NCBI GenBank assembly: GCA_910589415.1
Contig: OU342632.1
Span: 43,203,341 to 43,267,340, forward strand
Direction of reading: 5' to 3'
Source: Malachius bipustulatus
Taxonomy: Eukaryota > Arthropoda > Insecta > Coleoptera > Melyridae
Length of the DNA stretch: 64,000 bases
The notes under the pieces are model-generated. The model did no database searches and was not told where the DNA came from. It saw nothing but the letters and a program-made list of their open reading frames with translations. Position 1 is the first letter of the stretch. Every line of letters starts with the position of its first letter. Shown here one piece after another: positions 1 through 13,559 of the stretch. The position numbers and the translations under genes are program-made.

Positions 1-59
1 GAGGAAACATTTCTAGAACAGCAAAAGAAACTGTCTTAGCCGGCTAAACATCCTAAAAG

Positions 60-1150
60 CGCTAGCAAAACCTTCAATGGAGTACCGATGAACAAGACTT
101 CTTTAGAGTATATAGAGCCTTTCATAAGTTCGCAGTTAAAATACGTTAAGTTACGTCTCTTCTGCTAGTAAAATGATTCTCAAGTCCCTGGATGTAGTAA
201 ACAACACCGCAGTTTGCATCTGTCTCGGAGCTCTCAAGTCCAGCCCCGTTGCATTCCTTTACTATGAAACTCATGAAATTCCTTTCCAGCTACTACTCAA
301 CTAAACCACTCCTATCATACTCAGCTAGAGCATCAGCAAATCCAAATAATGCAGTCTTACGCATCCTTATCTCAGCCCAGAAATGGACGCCAATTTCTTC
401 CAGACCGACATACTCAATCCCAAAAAGTCTAAAACACTCACTGAGAGACAGCAACCTTGCAGAAACAACTCCTTACCCTGTACCTACTATACCACCATGA
501 CTCAAAATCCTCCCGGTTCGAAACATCTCACTTAGCAAATACAGGAAACATGAAAGCTCCAGCATAACCCTAAAGCAAGCCTTCTTGGAACTGACCCACT
601 CCGAGCAATTTAGAAAAGTCTTATACACCGATGCTTTAAAATCTGAAACCGGTGTCAGCTGTTCTGTCACCACGGCTCCACTATATCAGCCCATCGACTC
701 GACAAGCACTGCAGCATACACACGGGAGAATTATGCTCTCATTCATTCAGGCAATATACACGAGGTGTGCCACCTACTCGCCACACAAGTTAACCACATT
801 AATATCGTCTTGGTTCCATCACACGTCGGCATTACCGGGAACGAGAGAGCAGACTCTGCGGCTAAAAGTTCCTTAGACTCCGACTTATCTTTAAAAAACT
901 TTCAACTTCAATAAGACTTCAAGTGTCCTCAACCTCAACCACACCAGAGTGACTCATCTCATGGCCATCTGATGGAATCAACAGATCCACCAACCTGCGA
1001 TCAGTGCAACAGAGGCAGTAGTCTTACAGTTCAACACATCCTCGTAGAATTCCAACAGTATTATGACCAAGCTCGCTAGTTTCACAAAATAACATGAGAC
1101 CTTAAGAATTACCTACAGCCGTCAAGGCACAATAAGCAAATATTAAATAA
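60..1150 (+). pseudogene. Decayed I/Jockey-group LINE: RT end, RNase H and 3' tail
   Basis: Translation of several plus-strand frames gives broken matches to the C-terminal half of the LINE at 59.5-61.2 kb. Near 165-235 the stretch KSLDVVNNTAVCICLGA parallels KTLNVVQNTALRICLGA of that element. The frame at 585-914 carries an RNase H remnant: a TDALKS block for the first catalytic Asp, and HVGITGNERADSAAK for the last His/Asp box. The centre of the domain is missing, so the Glu and middle Asp are gone. At about 985-1075 a Cys/His tail follows (PPTCDQCNRG then VQHILVEF). The copy ends in an A-rich tail with TAAA units near 1145. Many stops and frameshifts show it is dead. It was a retrotransposon replication protein; it is probably an older member of the same family as the 59-64 kb LINE. 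Confidence 0.8.
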
Positions 1151-2419
1151 ATAAAGAAAGAAATCAGTTTATATAGTTTTAAAAATGCGCTAGATTTCAT
1201 CGTGACTTCCAATAGATATTTCAGTAAACTGATGGGGCTGGAAAACCCCTAATCCTTGGTGAATTCACGTTTTAATATTTTCTTGAAATCATTTTCCTAT
1301 ATTTGATGGACCCTGCACAAGCATTAAGCATTGCCTTAAATCGCCGACTTCTTAATTGCATTTATGCATGGCAGTTCCCAGCTTGCATGTATAAAGACTT
1401 CTATTTCAATTGTCTTAAAGGAATTTAATGGGGTAACTTTTTTCGATTTTCAGCGCTTTAAAGATTCTTCAATCAGAGTTTGCCGCATTTCCTTTGGACC
1501 GGACTGCGGTTTATCCATTAAATTACCTCCTTATCGACGTATAATCAGCTATCGTGTTCTTGAAGCAGATGCAGAGCTGAAGGGGTTCTAAATGGATGAG
1601 TCTTATCTATAGGAATATCGATATAAATGTCTTACACGCTCGTCACTGCACGGGAGAGGAACGTCAATCCTTAAGTAAATTAGAATGTTAATCGCCTTAC
1701 CGTCCTCTGTTTATTTCAGTGACATATTTACACAGGTTTATATAAGCACCTTTTATCACATTAGATGCTCCAATGAGCCGGATAATGTTATTAAAATATA
1801 CTCGCTTGAGCGTCTTTGTTAAGTTTAACGGGAGATTATGGATTGGTAAAGTGGCAATTCCGTGTATAACAAACTACATTATATGGTAGCATTCATTATC
1901 TTTTCTGCACGAAATAACCCTTTAAAATTTGTATACATAAACGGTGTGGGAATATCTGTAATAATAAAAATAAAATAAAATGAGCGGGCGTTTGGAGTTT
2001 TCCGATCACTTTATGGATCGGAAAATTCAACTTTATCTAGCTAGATTGGAAAAGTGACGCAAGGGATTTAAATGATGTCATTTTTTTTGTGTAATGCATT
2101 TTCTAGTCCATGAAATGATTGAAGAGATGTACCTAATTTTTTGAATGATCACATTGTGGATTTTAAGCTACAGTTCTCAAGCTACAATGAGATTGTGCAG
2201 TTCAATATGCGTCAAATAATTCAACCCTATATGTGTTAGAAAGGAGCAGTATTGAAGCTTTTTTAAGTAAACAAAATATAGCAATATCATTAAGTATATC
2301 CGTAAGCAATAGAAAGCATAAGAATGAGAAAAAGAATTGCCAGCAGTGCAGGCACCTACCTACAGGTGTATGACAGAATTTTTGACTGTCATGAAATTAC
2401 TCAATGAAGCTAGAGTCGA
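1151..2419. other. No gene recognised
   Basis: AT-rich sequence. A 75-codon frame at 1364-1591 matches nothing I recognise, and no RNA gene or clear repeat is seen. Confidence 0.5.
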
Positions 2420-3886
2420 TCTCTGACATCTGACTAATGCGTTGTAGTTAAACGTCAGGTATAGGGGACATCGAGGCTGGACTAAATCTATGATTTTTTT
2501 CCAACAGATACGAAGATACAGGATGTTTTCTATGTTTGGGCGTAAATTTTGAACGGTCTTTGCAACGGTTTGATGAAATCCAACAAAGTTTTACAGAAAA
2601 TCTATCGAGGCACTTCAAGATGACCTGTCTGTAAATAGAAAATACAGGAACGTACTTGAAAAGAAATGATTTGCACTTTTTTGACAGAAAAGTACATTTT
2701 CCGATCTACACTAGAAAAAAAATGCAAAACGATTCGGAAAGCAAAGGAAAAATGCTATGAAATGCTCGAACGGCACACTTCGATCACTTTCACAAAATAA
2801 GATCCAATAAAGAACTTGTGAACTTGTACCTAAACTTCAATTTTCTATGTTGTCATACAAATTATTTCTAATTTTCTGCAAAATTCATTAAAAATCATTT
2901 TAAAGGCTGTCATACCATTAAAAGCTGTCATATCACAAATTTATAGGATAGCCTATTGCCAGAATTTTAAATCTAGTAACCAGGACCATACTTGAAGAAA
3001 AAAGTTGTTCACATTGTTTTAACACAAACACATTTTTCCATCGGCTTTCAGAAAAAGGGAAACGGATTCGGAAAGTACAAGAAAAATGCTGTGAAATGAG
3101 CTTCTTAAATCTTAAATGTTCTTCTTAAATCTCACTTCGAGCAGCTTCACAAAAACAGATTCTAAAATGTAATATCAGTTCTTATTTTGATCTATTTTTG
3201 TGAAGCTGGTTGAAATGTGTCTTGAAATTTACGAATCATTTCACATAATTTCTCTTCTACATTCGAATCCTTTATCGTTTTTTCTGAAAGTAGATCGAAA
3301 AATGAGCTTTTCCGTCAAGAAAAAAAGCGAAATTTTCTTCAACTACGACTCTGGTTACTAGATTTAATATTCTGGCAATAGGCTATCCCATAAACTCGTA
3401 GTTGGACAGCTTCTGAAATGACTTTCAATTAATTTTGAAGAACATTAGAAAAAAATTGTATGCAAAAAAATTGAAAATTTAAGTTTCGGTAGGTACAAGT
3501 TCTTATTTTGATCATATTTTGTGAAACTGGTCGAAGTGTGCTGTTCGATTTAAGACACTCATTTCATAGCATTTTTCCTCTACTATCCAATTCCGAAGCA
3601 GTTTTTTTTTTTCCAAAAGCCGATCGGAAAATGTGCTTTTCTCTCAAAAAAGTGCAAACCATTTCTTTTCAAGTACAGTCCTGGATTTTCGTTTTGCCGG
3701 GAGGTCATCTTGAAGTGTCTTATTGGTAGAAGAGTTTTTCTGCAAAATTTAGTTGGATTCCATCAAATTCCAAAAGATATCGTTTAAAATTTAAGCCCAG
3801 ACAAAAAATTCTCATAGGTACATCTAGTCTCGAAGTCCCCTACCAGGCATTTAACTACTTTGCATTAGTCATGAATCACCCTGTAT
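2420..3886. mobile_element. Long palindromic non-autonomous DNA element
   Basis: The block from about 2430 to 3165 reappears reverse-complemented from about 3170 to 3886, so nearly the whole element folds back on itself. Shared pieces include GGATAGCCTATTGCCAGAAT (about 2946 and, inverted, about 3375) and GCACTTTTTTGACAGAAAAG (left, about 2672) with its counterpart near 3650. Each arm itself contains two diverged direct copies of one unit: an ACTTGAA / TTTTCCGATC / GATTCGGAAAG series near 2650-2760 recurs near 2985-3090. The right end reads TCACCCTGTA followed by TA; the left end is decayed. No coding capacity is seen. The end motif and TA context suggest a Tc1/mariner-type non-autonomous element, but no transposase supports this. 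Confidence 0.7.
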
Positions 3887-4799
3887 AATCAAAATAAAAA
3901 TCATTGCGGTCGGTTTTATAAAAGTAAGGAGTATTTCAAGATGCTCTAAGACTAAATCAAAATATTGGAAACTTTCTGTCAATTATCAGTTCTTCAAGCG
4001 AGCTTCACGAATCACGATTTACTCGTCTTTAATTTTGGGAAGAAAATGACCATACAACTCAGTAGTCGTTGGCATTTCTCAACATTTATTAGTATGAGAG
4101 ATTTTCAATAATGTCAAAGCATTAGGGAATGTGAGGTTTATCTCTAAAAGTGAACTGCTTCCATATTTCACCATTTCAATGAAAGAAAACTCAACTCTAA
4201 ATCCCGGCAAGTTGCGGTCGAGTCGATAGATCCCTACCAGGAACATTTAATAGAAGGGGGAACTCTGCCGCAAACTTTGTTTCTGCTCTCATTATAAAAG
4301 TTGACAAGAGTGATAAGGACCTTCCGATGTTAAATTTTAACCAAACTTAAGAGATTTCAATTATTGTTCTTTAGGTTAATGGTTTTTTCAAGTTCAGATT
4401 CGATAAAAAAAATTGAATAAAATTTAAAAGTCAAACTGAATCTCATGACACACTTCACTCGTTTTGGTATTGGTTTTTATCTTCAAACACAACCCTTTAA
4501 ATTGACTATTATTTACAATGTCCGACTAACATAAAAAAATCAAGATATGTAATTGTCCTTACAGAGATCATTTTAACTACAATTTATTACTCGTCTCACA
4601 CAGAGACAACTTTAAACAAAAACTTCCGCTCCAATAAATAAAATAAAAATCATAATAAGAAATAATTGAATTTATGAAAGAAATATAAAAAGTGTCTATC
4701 ATCTCTATTGTTGCTTGAAATTTTTGGCTTCAAATTTCTACGACATTGAGAAAATTGACATTGTTTTTTGGCACATTTTGGCACATTTTAAACCGGACC
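3887..4799. other. No gene recognised
   Basis: AT-rich sequence without a supportable feature. A slightly more GC-rich patch lies near 4195-4290. Confidence 0.5.
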
Positions 4800-5044
4800 T
4801 GAGGTCCGGTTGCACAAACGTTAATTACAGATCTGCCAGATAATTATTGATTTTAAAATGCCCTGTATTATCAAAATCTTGGTCTGATATTGCTGGAAAC
4901 AAATTCTACTCCTTTTCAGAAGAGTTAATTACTGATAAAAAATAAAAGATCATTCAAAATATTCACCATATTTTCAAAATTTGCAATTTAAAATCAGTAA
5001 TTATCTGACAAATCTTTAATTACCGTTTGTGCAACTGGCCCTCA
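4800..5044. mobile_element. MITE with about 57-bp terminal inverted repeats
   Basis: The left end (TGAGGTCCGGTTGCACAAAC, then GTTAATTACAG and CAGATAATTATTGATTTTAAAAT) is mirrored at the right end by ATTTAAAATCAGTAATTATCTG, TTTAATTACC and GTTTGTGCAACTGGCCCTCA. The 245-bp element has an AT-rich, non-coding core. The first bases also form a small palindrome, CCGGACCTGAGGTCCGG, at the left junction. I could not define a target duplication, so the superfamily stays open. Confidence 0.75.
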
Positions 5045-6099
5045 ATGTTTTCGAGATAAAAAAGTGTTCTTGGTCTAAAGCTTTAACGTGTGAACTGCTG
5101 TTTTCATGTAAAACAGCATTTTTTATGAAAAACATAAAAATTGCAAGATGTTTTTGTTGCGGACAAAAACATTACTTGTTTTTTATAATTTTTTTATTAT
5201 GTGTTTCACTGCCACATAAAAAAAATATTAGCCCTCAAAAAGTAGATAATATTACTGAAATGATGTGTCAGTATAAAAATCAGTTTTCATGAATCACAAA
5301 CGGTTCGTGAGATATCGTCAAAAAACTGAAGAAATGTTTTTTTTTTTTTTTTTGGTACAATTTTTTGGGTATCTCGAAAACGGTACGCTTAAGGACCCTT
5401 GTTAATAGAATTTTTCCTCACATCAAACATTTGCTGCACGTATTTTTCGCGGTAGGTATATAGAGTCCTTATACAAGCCTGCAAATAAACAGATAACTCG
5501 TTCAATTTACTATCCTTTCGACAACCAGTTTACATGCTGATTGCCGATGAGGATAATATTTATCAAACGCGGTGACAATCTCGCAACATTCCTTTTCCCG
5601 ATTTTTATCACTCTATCGATATTCCCAACGTTTATTCTACATTTATTTTACATTTCTATGCACTTGTTGACAACTTATAGTATCGTTAATCGTGTTATCT
5701 CTCATTGATATTCACATTACGGGAACACCTACAGGCTAGCTGGTGTTATTTATCCCCGTTTGGGGCAAGTGCATCATCGTGTAGTTGGAAATATTGCAAA
5801 ATAACTATATCGAGAACATCACAACATTTCACTCAAATAATTTAATGTTATCTCCTCTCAGCCATTAACACTCCATTTGTTAAGTTGTTTTTTTTTTCTT
5901 AGATCGTGTACTTATCTGAAGGTGGAAGTGCCAGAAAAGCTTTTAACTTTTTACTGATATTAATCCTTATCCGGAGAATTTCAACCAAAGGAACTTTTAA
6001 AAATCCTACTTCGATGGAGAGGAGCTATTTCTTAGGACCATGTCGCTTAATAACATGTCGCTTAAAACCCTTAACTGCTACTACTTTTTTTAAACTACG
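5045..6099. other. No gene recognised
   Basis: AT-rich sequence with a poly(T) run at about 5335-5352 and another near 5890. Short open frames at 5029-5292 and 5906-6103 have no recognisable content. Confidence 0.5.
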
Positions 6100-6520
6100 T
6101 TAGTGCTACTAATGGGTCACAGGGACCCACTTTTTATTTCAATAGAAAGGCACAAATTAAATAACAAATAACTTTATTCTGATAAATTCAAGTAAAATCA
6201 TTGTCAAACTCTTCCAAATTACAACAAAATATTTTTAATAACAGTTTGAACTAACAGAATAGGCCCATGATAGGCAAAAGTGGTATTTTATACTTCAAAC
6301 AATAGTGGTTCGTTTTCGGTCGTTTTTTGGGGGACACACCCCACATCGACGTCTTTTCGACTTTGGTAGGTCAGCTGGAGGCTCTGGTGAATTTTCCATT
6401 GACCTTGAAACTATTCATTGTCAGCGAAAAAAAAGTTGGGTATGTATATTTATAGGTAAAAATAACCGACACTTACACTACTAATGGATCCTGAGGACCC
6501 AATTTTCGCGATTTGAGTCA
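6100..6520 (-). pseudogene. piggyBac-type transposase C-terminal remnant
   Basis: On the minus strand, about 6420 down to 6230, the translation reads PPADLPKSKRRRCGVC then PPKNDRKRT, followed after a one-base frame change by a CLKYKIPL..MGLFC block. This arrangement resembles the cysteine-rich C-terminal domain of piggyBac-family transposases, a basic K/R stretch followed by CxxC and further Cys/His pairs. Several expected cysteines are replaced and there are stops, so it is a relic. A motif of the form ACTAATGGGTC..GGACCCA flanks it at 6104-6129, and a related ACTAATGGATC..GGACCCA copy lies at 6480-6506. These could be element ends, but both are in the same orientation, so the boundaries are uncertain. 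The rest of the transposase is missing. Confidence 0.5.
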
Positions 6521-9500
6521 AATGAAAAACTTTACAAGTGCAGTCATTCCGGGGCCTTGTCAACGATCAACTCGTTAGAACATATCAGGCACCGCAAAGC
6601 CCCCCTCCTGTGCACGTCATATTTTCAACAGTTTTATATATTGCTTAGTAGTTATACGGGTTTAGATTAAGTTGTGCTTCTTTCAGACAATCAAGTAGGA
6701 AGAAACTAACAGTCAACAGATGTGAAAATATATTTCATTGTTTACTTCTGCATGTGAACCTTAGCAAAATTTCTAAAAAAACTTTTTTTTCGATGTTATT
6801 AAACTTTTTGCTTAGCAAGTACCTACTTTGAAATTAGTGTGTGTCAGTTGGTGAGTATGTGTAGAAAGAGTTTTTTCGACCTCGGAGAGAACTAGCTCCA
6901 TTAGCTGTAGCCTTTTATTGGTTTAATTTAAGGGTCGAGAAAGCATGGTAAGGAAGTATGACATCAAACTCAAACTCAATGTGCAGATGGCGCCGTGCGG
7001 TGTGAGTTACATGTACTTGTAATGTAACGTTCTCTTAAATTCAAGTCATACTAATAAATAAGTAAGACAAGGTTGTCAGTGTAAGACAACGTGTAGGCTT
7101 CAATATGTAGTAAGGAAAAATAAATAATTTGGGAGCGTATACCAATTTGACTGTTCACTTAGTTATCTTATTATAAGAAACTTGCGAACTATAATACTGA
7201 ACAGACTTAAATACCTGAATGCGTGCTTAGTTTCCAACTTAAACAATAAAGTTAGTATATCTTTTGTAAGCCAACTTCGATGCGGAGTACCTACTGGTTT
7301 AGAGATATGCTCTTAGAATATTAGAATATCTTAATCCATTTAATGCTATACAGACAGAGACAATTTCCAAAGATCTGGTTACATAAAGACAGCACGTTTT
7401 CTTTTATTTAAAAAGCTATTTGTTAGATTTGAGACAGATTTGAGACGCTTTTGTTTGCGAGTTCATGGCATCACTTTTCTGGAGATAAAGTATCTCACAA
7501 ACAGGAGATTGTATAATTATTACGTACCACCTAAAGCCACGAAGATTAATTTTCCAATAAATCCAATAATCACTGCAAAAAATTACTTTTCTTATTGCAT
7601 TTTTACGAAATATAAACACCTTTTTCCTAAGCCTGCCTAAATTAATTATTTTCCTTGCTCATGGTAGGTATAGGTATGTGTTATTAAATATTGAAAGATA
7701 AAGAGGACTCTTATTTTTTTCAATCTTTATTTATGGTTATTCCCTTCCATTACTGCTTCAATGTGTAAACTTTGATATAATTTATGTTATTAGTATTTAT
7801 TGCTTTAACAGTATTGACTGTTCAAGCTTTCTCTTAAAATGTCATTCCTAAATTTAAATAATTTGTAAATTGTTATAATTTATTAAAAAAAAGTCAACCT
7901 GGCAGCATTATCAGTTTGTTAGCTTATTGCGATTATTTTTAAAATAAGTTCCGGGTGTGAAACATCGAGACCCAAATAAAGACCCCGTCGAAAGACCACA
8001 ATAGGGGGAGTATATGTTTTTCGCAATTGCGGTCATGTGGCCCAAATAGAGAAATATGTCTTAAAAATTGGGAAATATGGCTTAAAAATTAATATTTGCG
8101 GGATTTCTTGTAAACCGTTGCGAATTTTGAAATATAATTTGCATCTAAAAGGGCATCCAAAAATCTATAACCCAATAGAATTTCTGCAAAATAGAAATTA
8201 CGATAGAATTTTTACGATTCGAATTACGATACAAAATAGACGTTACGAAGACGTAGTAGGCGGAGTTTAAAGATCAAACTTCAGTTAGATATCGTAAAAA
8301 GTGTGGCTCATCAGTCTGTATCACTGTACTAAATCTCGACCCCCCGACTCCTTCAAATAGCGAAAATACGGGGGTGTATTCACCTTAAATGCGACACACT
8401 GTATAAAAGACAAAGTGAAAGAATATAGAAATCAGTTGTAGCTTTCTTGTATGCTCGGTATATTGATTAATATGCAAACGCGCGACAATCTCTGCGATAT
8501 TGTCACATTTGCCATTATGAAAGTCTGTGACTAATTGGGTCTATTTAAACACCGGGATCATCTCACCGTTACCACCCAAACCTTCATAGACCTTACTTTG
8601 ATTACTCGATCATAATAGGTATAGACCAAAGAAGACGATTTATAAAGGCCTCCTGTTAATAATTTATATTTTATAAAAAAGGAAACTGTAATTTCCCATG
8701 AAGAAGACCAAATAGAGGATAATTTTAATTTCATTTCAATGGTATGTGTGTCCTGCTACCGAATTAACGTTACCTTCATGCATCATTCTCCTAATCATCT
8801 ATTTATCAATACAGTCAATTCTGCTGCCATTATCTCTAATATTACTGACATCTACTGACAGCAACCCCCTCTTATGTCCCCTCTTTCTCTGTAGCTTTCG
8901 ATTTACTATTTGGCCGAAAATAACTTTATGGACCTTGGTTAATGCCGGCATCGCATGACTGCATACATTTTTTGTATTAAGTCTCTGGAAACAAGACTTA
9001 ACTATTCTAGTTGTAACAGATTGATCCTAATAATTGCGAACCTAAATAATTGGATGTCCTTTTCAAGTTTTGAGAACCCAGAACACGTAGGTATATTATA
9101 TTCTAAAATCCAGGCCGCATAGAGTGTAACACAAATCAATATGTTTCCACTTTTCGTGCAGTGTAACTTCTTATCTAGGTAGGTACCTACTAGGTACTTA
9201 CTTATTATACCTTGTAAAACTAGAATCTTATCAAAAATTGTAACTTTAAAAAACAATTTTCGAAGGTAAAACATTGGGATTTATTTTGCCGAAACATCTC
9301 TCCAATCTCTTAAGAATTGTTGTTCTCTGTAGAGGATTTCACTATTTAAATTTACCGTAGCGGCATTAATGTTTGCATCAGTAGAGTATACGTCATGAAA
9401 AAGTAATTGTACCCATCTAAGGTAAAAGTTTACTTTAAATTAATGTATTTATAATTCAGTTCAACTCGAAGCTTTCATAGAAGTTCTTGATAATGACTCA

Positions 9501-10432
9501 AATGATTTCGGTGAATTTTCCATTAAAATTTAGCAAACAATACAACGTTTATACAACGTTATCAGTCCTCGAAGTCACAACTTTCTGTTCCCGTTCCGAT
9601 GAAGAATGCGAGGTAATTTCACCGCAAACTTCAAAACCGCATCCCGGCTAATTGTCTGCATTTTAATATGTATGAAAGTCCTCTAACTACCCCTTGTTCA
9701 ACGGGGGCACCTGAGAGTTATGCTGAATTAAATCAGCAGTTGACGAGACGACGAGCTCGCATCCAGTTTTGACGCGAATCTTTAATTAAATTTGATTATG
9801 TTTAAGAACAATCAAGCGAGATAAGGGTAAAAAGTAGTGATGGAAGAAACCGTTACCCGAAAAACGTTACCCTACTTTTACATACCTCTTTTTACTGCAA
9901 CACAAAGTTGATATTAATATCTCTACGGCTGGTATGAACTAACAGTTATTAACGTTTCACTTAGCACACATCACTAGAAGTATAGTACACAGAGCCGGTT
10001 CTATATTTCACCTTCATGACGGCAGTTGTCCTGTAGTTAAGCCCTGAGAATTTTAATTACGGACCTGTCAGATTCAGATACCGAAACTCGGGGCCGGTAA
10101 TGTCAAGTAGGCTTCAAATAATCACCTTACCTATTATTTATAGTACATACAGACTACTACATATGCATTAGTAGGTATATAGGGCTTGGTAAATTTAATT
10201 ATAAATATATAACCAGACCTTTAAAGATGGTATTTATGTGATGAGTATTACTTTCAAGATGTAAGTGCTTTAAACATGCGCCGTGATGATCATCCAACCA
10301 GATTACGTCCGAGTAGGACAGCACGATAAGTATTTGTGATACTCATAATATCACAATGTGATTAATTTCATACAAGATATTATTAATGCACGAGTTCATA
10401 GTGAACGCAATCGAAGAAAGTGGGCCCTAGTA
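6521..10432. other. No gene recognised
   Basis: Nearly 4 kb of AT-rich DNA. Several TAGGTA/TACCTA clusters occur, for example at 9175-9205. A stretch at 7960-8400 (GAGACCC... to ...GACACACTGTATA) has the look of an old repeat but no partner was found inside the window. A less AT-rich patch lies at 9590-9780. Short frames (7440-7640, 8037-8270, 8746-8958, 9002-9274) are not convincing genes. Confidence 0.5.
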
Positions 10433-11394
10433 TACAGGGTGTCCGGTAAGTACCTCCTAATCTCTCGGGAGCATACAGGGGAGGTCAAAAAAAACCTAGT
10501 CTGTCATAAAAAAAACATTCCTAAAGTGTCCCCAAACGGAGATATGGAGCCCTAAAAGGGTGCCCCGCAATTTACTTTTTTGGCTCTAACTTTTGAACCG
10601 ACCTGTATAATTTGATGGAATTTAAACACTTTATAGAGGCCACAGAGAGCCATCAGGCCATATTAAAGTCTTTAATATGGCCTGATGGCTCTTAAAGTCA
10701 ATGTTTGACGTCGTCAGGGAAGTCAGGAACGGACTTACCATCATACTCGTTGAGTCAAAATTTTGACAGGTGTCACTTTACAGAGCTACAAAATATTTTT
10801 TGAATAGTCTGACACCTTCATCCTTAAAAAAGGTGCTCTTAATTTATTTCGGTAAAACTGACGGTTTTCGAGATAAATCGGTTTTTAGGTATGCGAAACA
10901 CTCAAAAGTTACTAATGCTAAACACAAACAGGTAAAAATCAGGTTCTTAGTTGATAAACCTACCTACATAATGGATTGCTATTGACAAAACTTGATCAAA
11001 ATTCGCATAAAAGTCGATTTATCTTGAGAACCGCTAGTTTTATCGAAATAAATTAAAAGTACCTTTTGTGAAGATGAATGACCAGCGTAGTTAAAAAATA
11101 AGTTTTCAGCTCTGTAAAATGACACCTGCCAAAACTTTGACACAATGAGTGTGGTGGTAAGTCCGTTCCTGACTTCCTTTAGGACGTCAAACATCCACAC
11201 TGATATGGCTTAATGCGTCTTTAGTCTTTATGGCCTCTATAAAAAAATTAAAATTTCATCAAATTATACAGGTAGGGCTCTGTATCTCCGTTTGGGGACA
11301 CTTTAGGAATGTTTTTTTTATGACAGACTAGGTTTATTTTGACCTCTCCTGTATGCTCCCGAGAGATTAGGAGGTACTTACCGGACACCCTGTA
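10433..11394. mobile_element. Palindromic TACAGGGTG element with TA duplication
   Basis: The element starts TACAGGGTGTCCGGTAAGTA at 10433 and ends with the reverse complement (TACTTACCGGACACCCTGTA) at 11394. A TA dinucleotide flanks each side (10431-10432 and 11395-11396). The two arms, roughly 480 bp each, remain alignable almost to the centre near 10960. Paired landmarks include TCTCTCGGGAGCATACAGG with its inverse at about 11349, and GTCAGGAACGGACTTACCA at about 10722 with TAAGTCCGTTCCTGACTT at about 11158. No transposase is encoded. TA duplication and end sequence fit a Tc1/mariner-mobilised foldback MITE. Confidence 0.85.
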
Positions 11395-13559
11395 TAGCCG
11401 TGTGTGGAAGCGGCAGTAGAAGGAAAGTTAGGGACATAATATCATTCGGAAAAGCCCTCCAAAATGCCTAAAAGCAACTATTGCTTCTCATCCGGGAATG
11501 AAAAGCGAAAAGTCAAGTACGATTGAAAGCCAAAATTATACTTTTTTTAGTTTTTTGGCGATATTTCAGGAACCGTGATTGGTACAAATCTTGTCATTAA
11601 TATTACCTAATTTTTTGCGGCGTAATTAAATGTTTTTATATGTGGCAGTAAAACAAACCATAAAAAAATTATAAAAAAAAATTAAATTTTAAACATTTGG
11701 CAAAGTGCTTCATAGCTACACTAATGATTTAATAGCTTTCTTAGCGTACTAGTGCGAGAATATGGATTATTACCTTATTTAGATGGGTAAAAATAAATAT
11801 AATTGGAGGATAATCTAGATTAAGCATAATATCCATGATACTTAAAGTAATCAAAGGAAAGTAGGCTGCCATTATTCCAATTCTTAATATCCAGAAACTG
11901 TTTCGTATAGCTGACAAAGCATTAAACAATTTCAAAGTTTTACAAGTCGAGGACAGAAAAAAGCTCCCCCAAACGAACTCCCTCAAAGACCGCTGATGCG
12001 GGCCAGAGGCTCTTGCTTTATATGCCTCAGCAACAAAGAAGGCTGATTAAACAGTTTTCTCTTAATTAGTTTAATCCGGTAATATGTGTTTATTCTTCTC
12101 ACTTTGCTGAACACCTAATTAAAAGAAGGATAAAAGTTCTAGTTTAATATAGTTTGAAACAAAAAGCGCCGGCGATACTTTTGTGAACAACTTCAAGAAA
12201 ACTCCAAGGTAATTCTGTTTGTTTCTGAAGTTGTAACTTTATCATGGTACGGTGTTATTTTTCCAATTAAGTCTACACTTATAGCCAGCACATATTTTCA
12301 TAACTCCTCATAATATTATCATAGTAGGTAGGTATATGTATAACAGAAAGAAAAAAAATTAACAAGTTGCAGAACTATAATTATAAGAATTAGGATTATT
12401 TTCAAAAAAATTTTTTACATTTTTGAGATGAATCACGCAACTTCCAATCATCTTTTTAGTACCTTGAAATACTACAAAATAAATAAATACATATATTGCA
12501 ATAATTTATTTTCGATGGTTTGCGGTTTGCTATGTTCAATAATTTACCAACACACTGAAAAACTTTAGTAACAAAACTCCAAAATTTGAAGATGAGGAAG
12601 AAAGTGTAAAAAGTGAAAAGTTTATTGTAGCTGCGATCCCAAAAAAAAACTACCTACATGTCCATTATTGTCCATATAATAAGAAAAAAAAAAACTGGAA
12701 GTTGTATTACATCTGGAGAAAAGCCACTTTATAAAGAATTTCGAAGTCAACAAAAATCCATTAAACGGCAATTATTATTTGAAGCACATTATTTACTCGT
12801 GTTTCAAGTAAAGAAGGCGTCTCAAACAGCCCATTTAAGGCGTGTTTTTTCTCGTTAATCATGCGCATCGCGTTCATTGTCTTCTCTTAAAGTTAAACAA
12901 ACAAACAATACTCGCTCCTTTAACAAAACAATTCTTGCTAGAAGCTCATATAGAGGTATACAAGAATAAATTGTTGTAGGTATGTATCTCTATTTTCTGT
13001 TGCGTAATGTCGGTATTGGCCCGGGTAAAGCGCTGTCGTTATCGAGTTAAATGTTTCTCCGTGTTTACTCCACATCCATTGTCGGGTGCGCATTTGAACA
13101 AACATCGGCATTTCGGGTCCGGTAAAAAGAGAGACCTAATCGGATTTTGGTAATTGCACTCCCGACCGAGAGAGTGGTGGAACGCAATGTGATTTAGATG
13201 GTTTAAGTATTTAATTACATTTCGATGATTACTAATTACTGCCAATTTAAATATTCCCAGCTTCAAATAACTGAATCGTAGCATTGCTATACGTTTTGAT
13301 CGTATCAGTTCGGAGTTGCAGATTAAAAGTTAGAGTTGAAAATAACTTGCTTGGCCAAATAATATGCTAGTGTAGTAGTTCTGTGTGATTACCTACTGGG
13401 AGAATATTTTACTGGATCATTAAAAAAAAGGACTTAACAGCTTTTACACAACAGGTCCCTTTGGGCAAGTTGCTTACACATCTAAGGAAAGTTACTTGCT
13501 TGTAGGGATATTCAGCTAAGGTATAACTGCCATGCATTCTTGGTCAAACCAGATACTCC
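11395..13559. other. No gene recognised
   Basis: AT-rich DNA. The segment 13040-13280 is less AT-rich than its surroundings and has an 81-codon minus-strand frame, but I recognise no protein family, and a conserved non-coding element is as likely. Confidence 0.5.
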
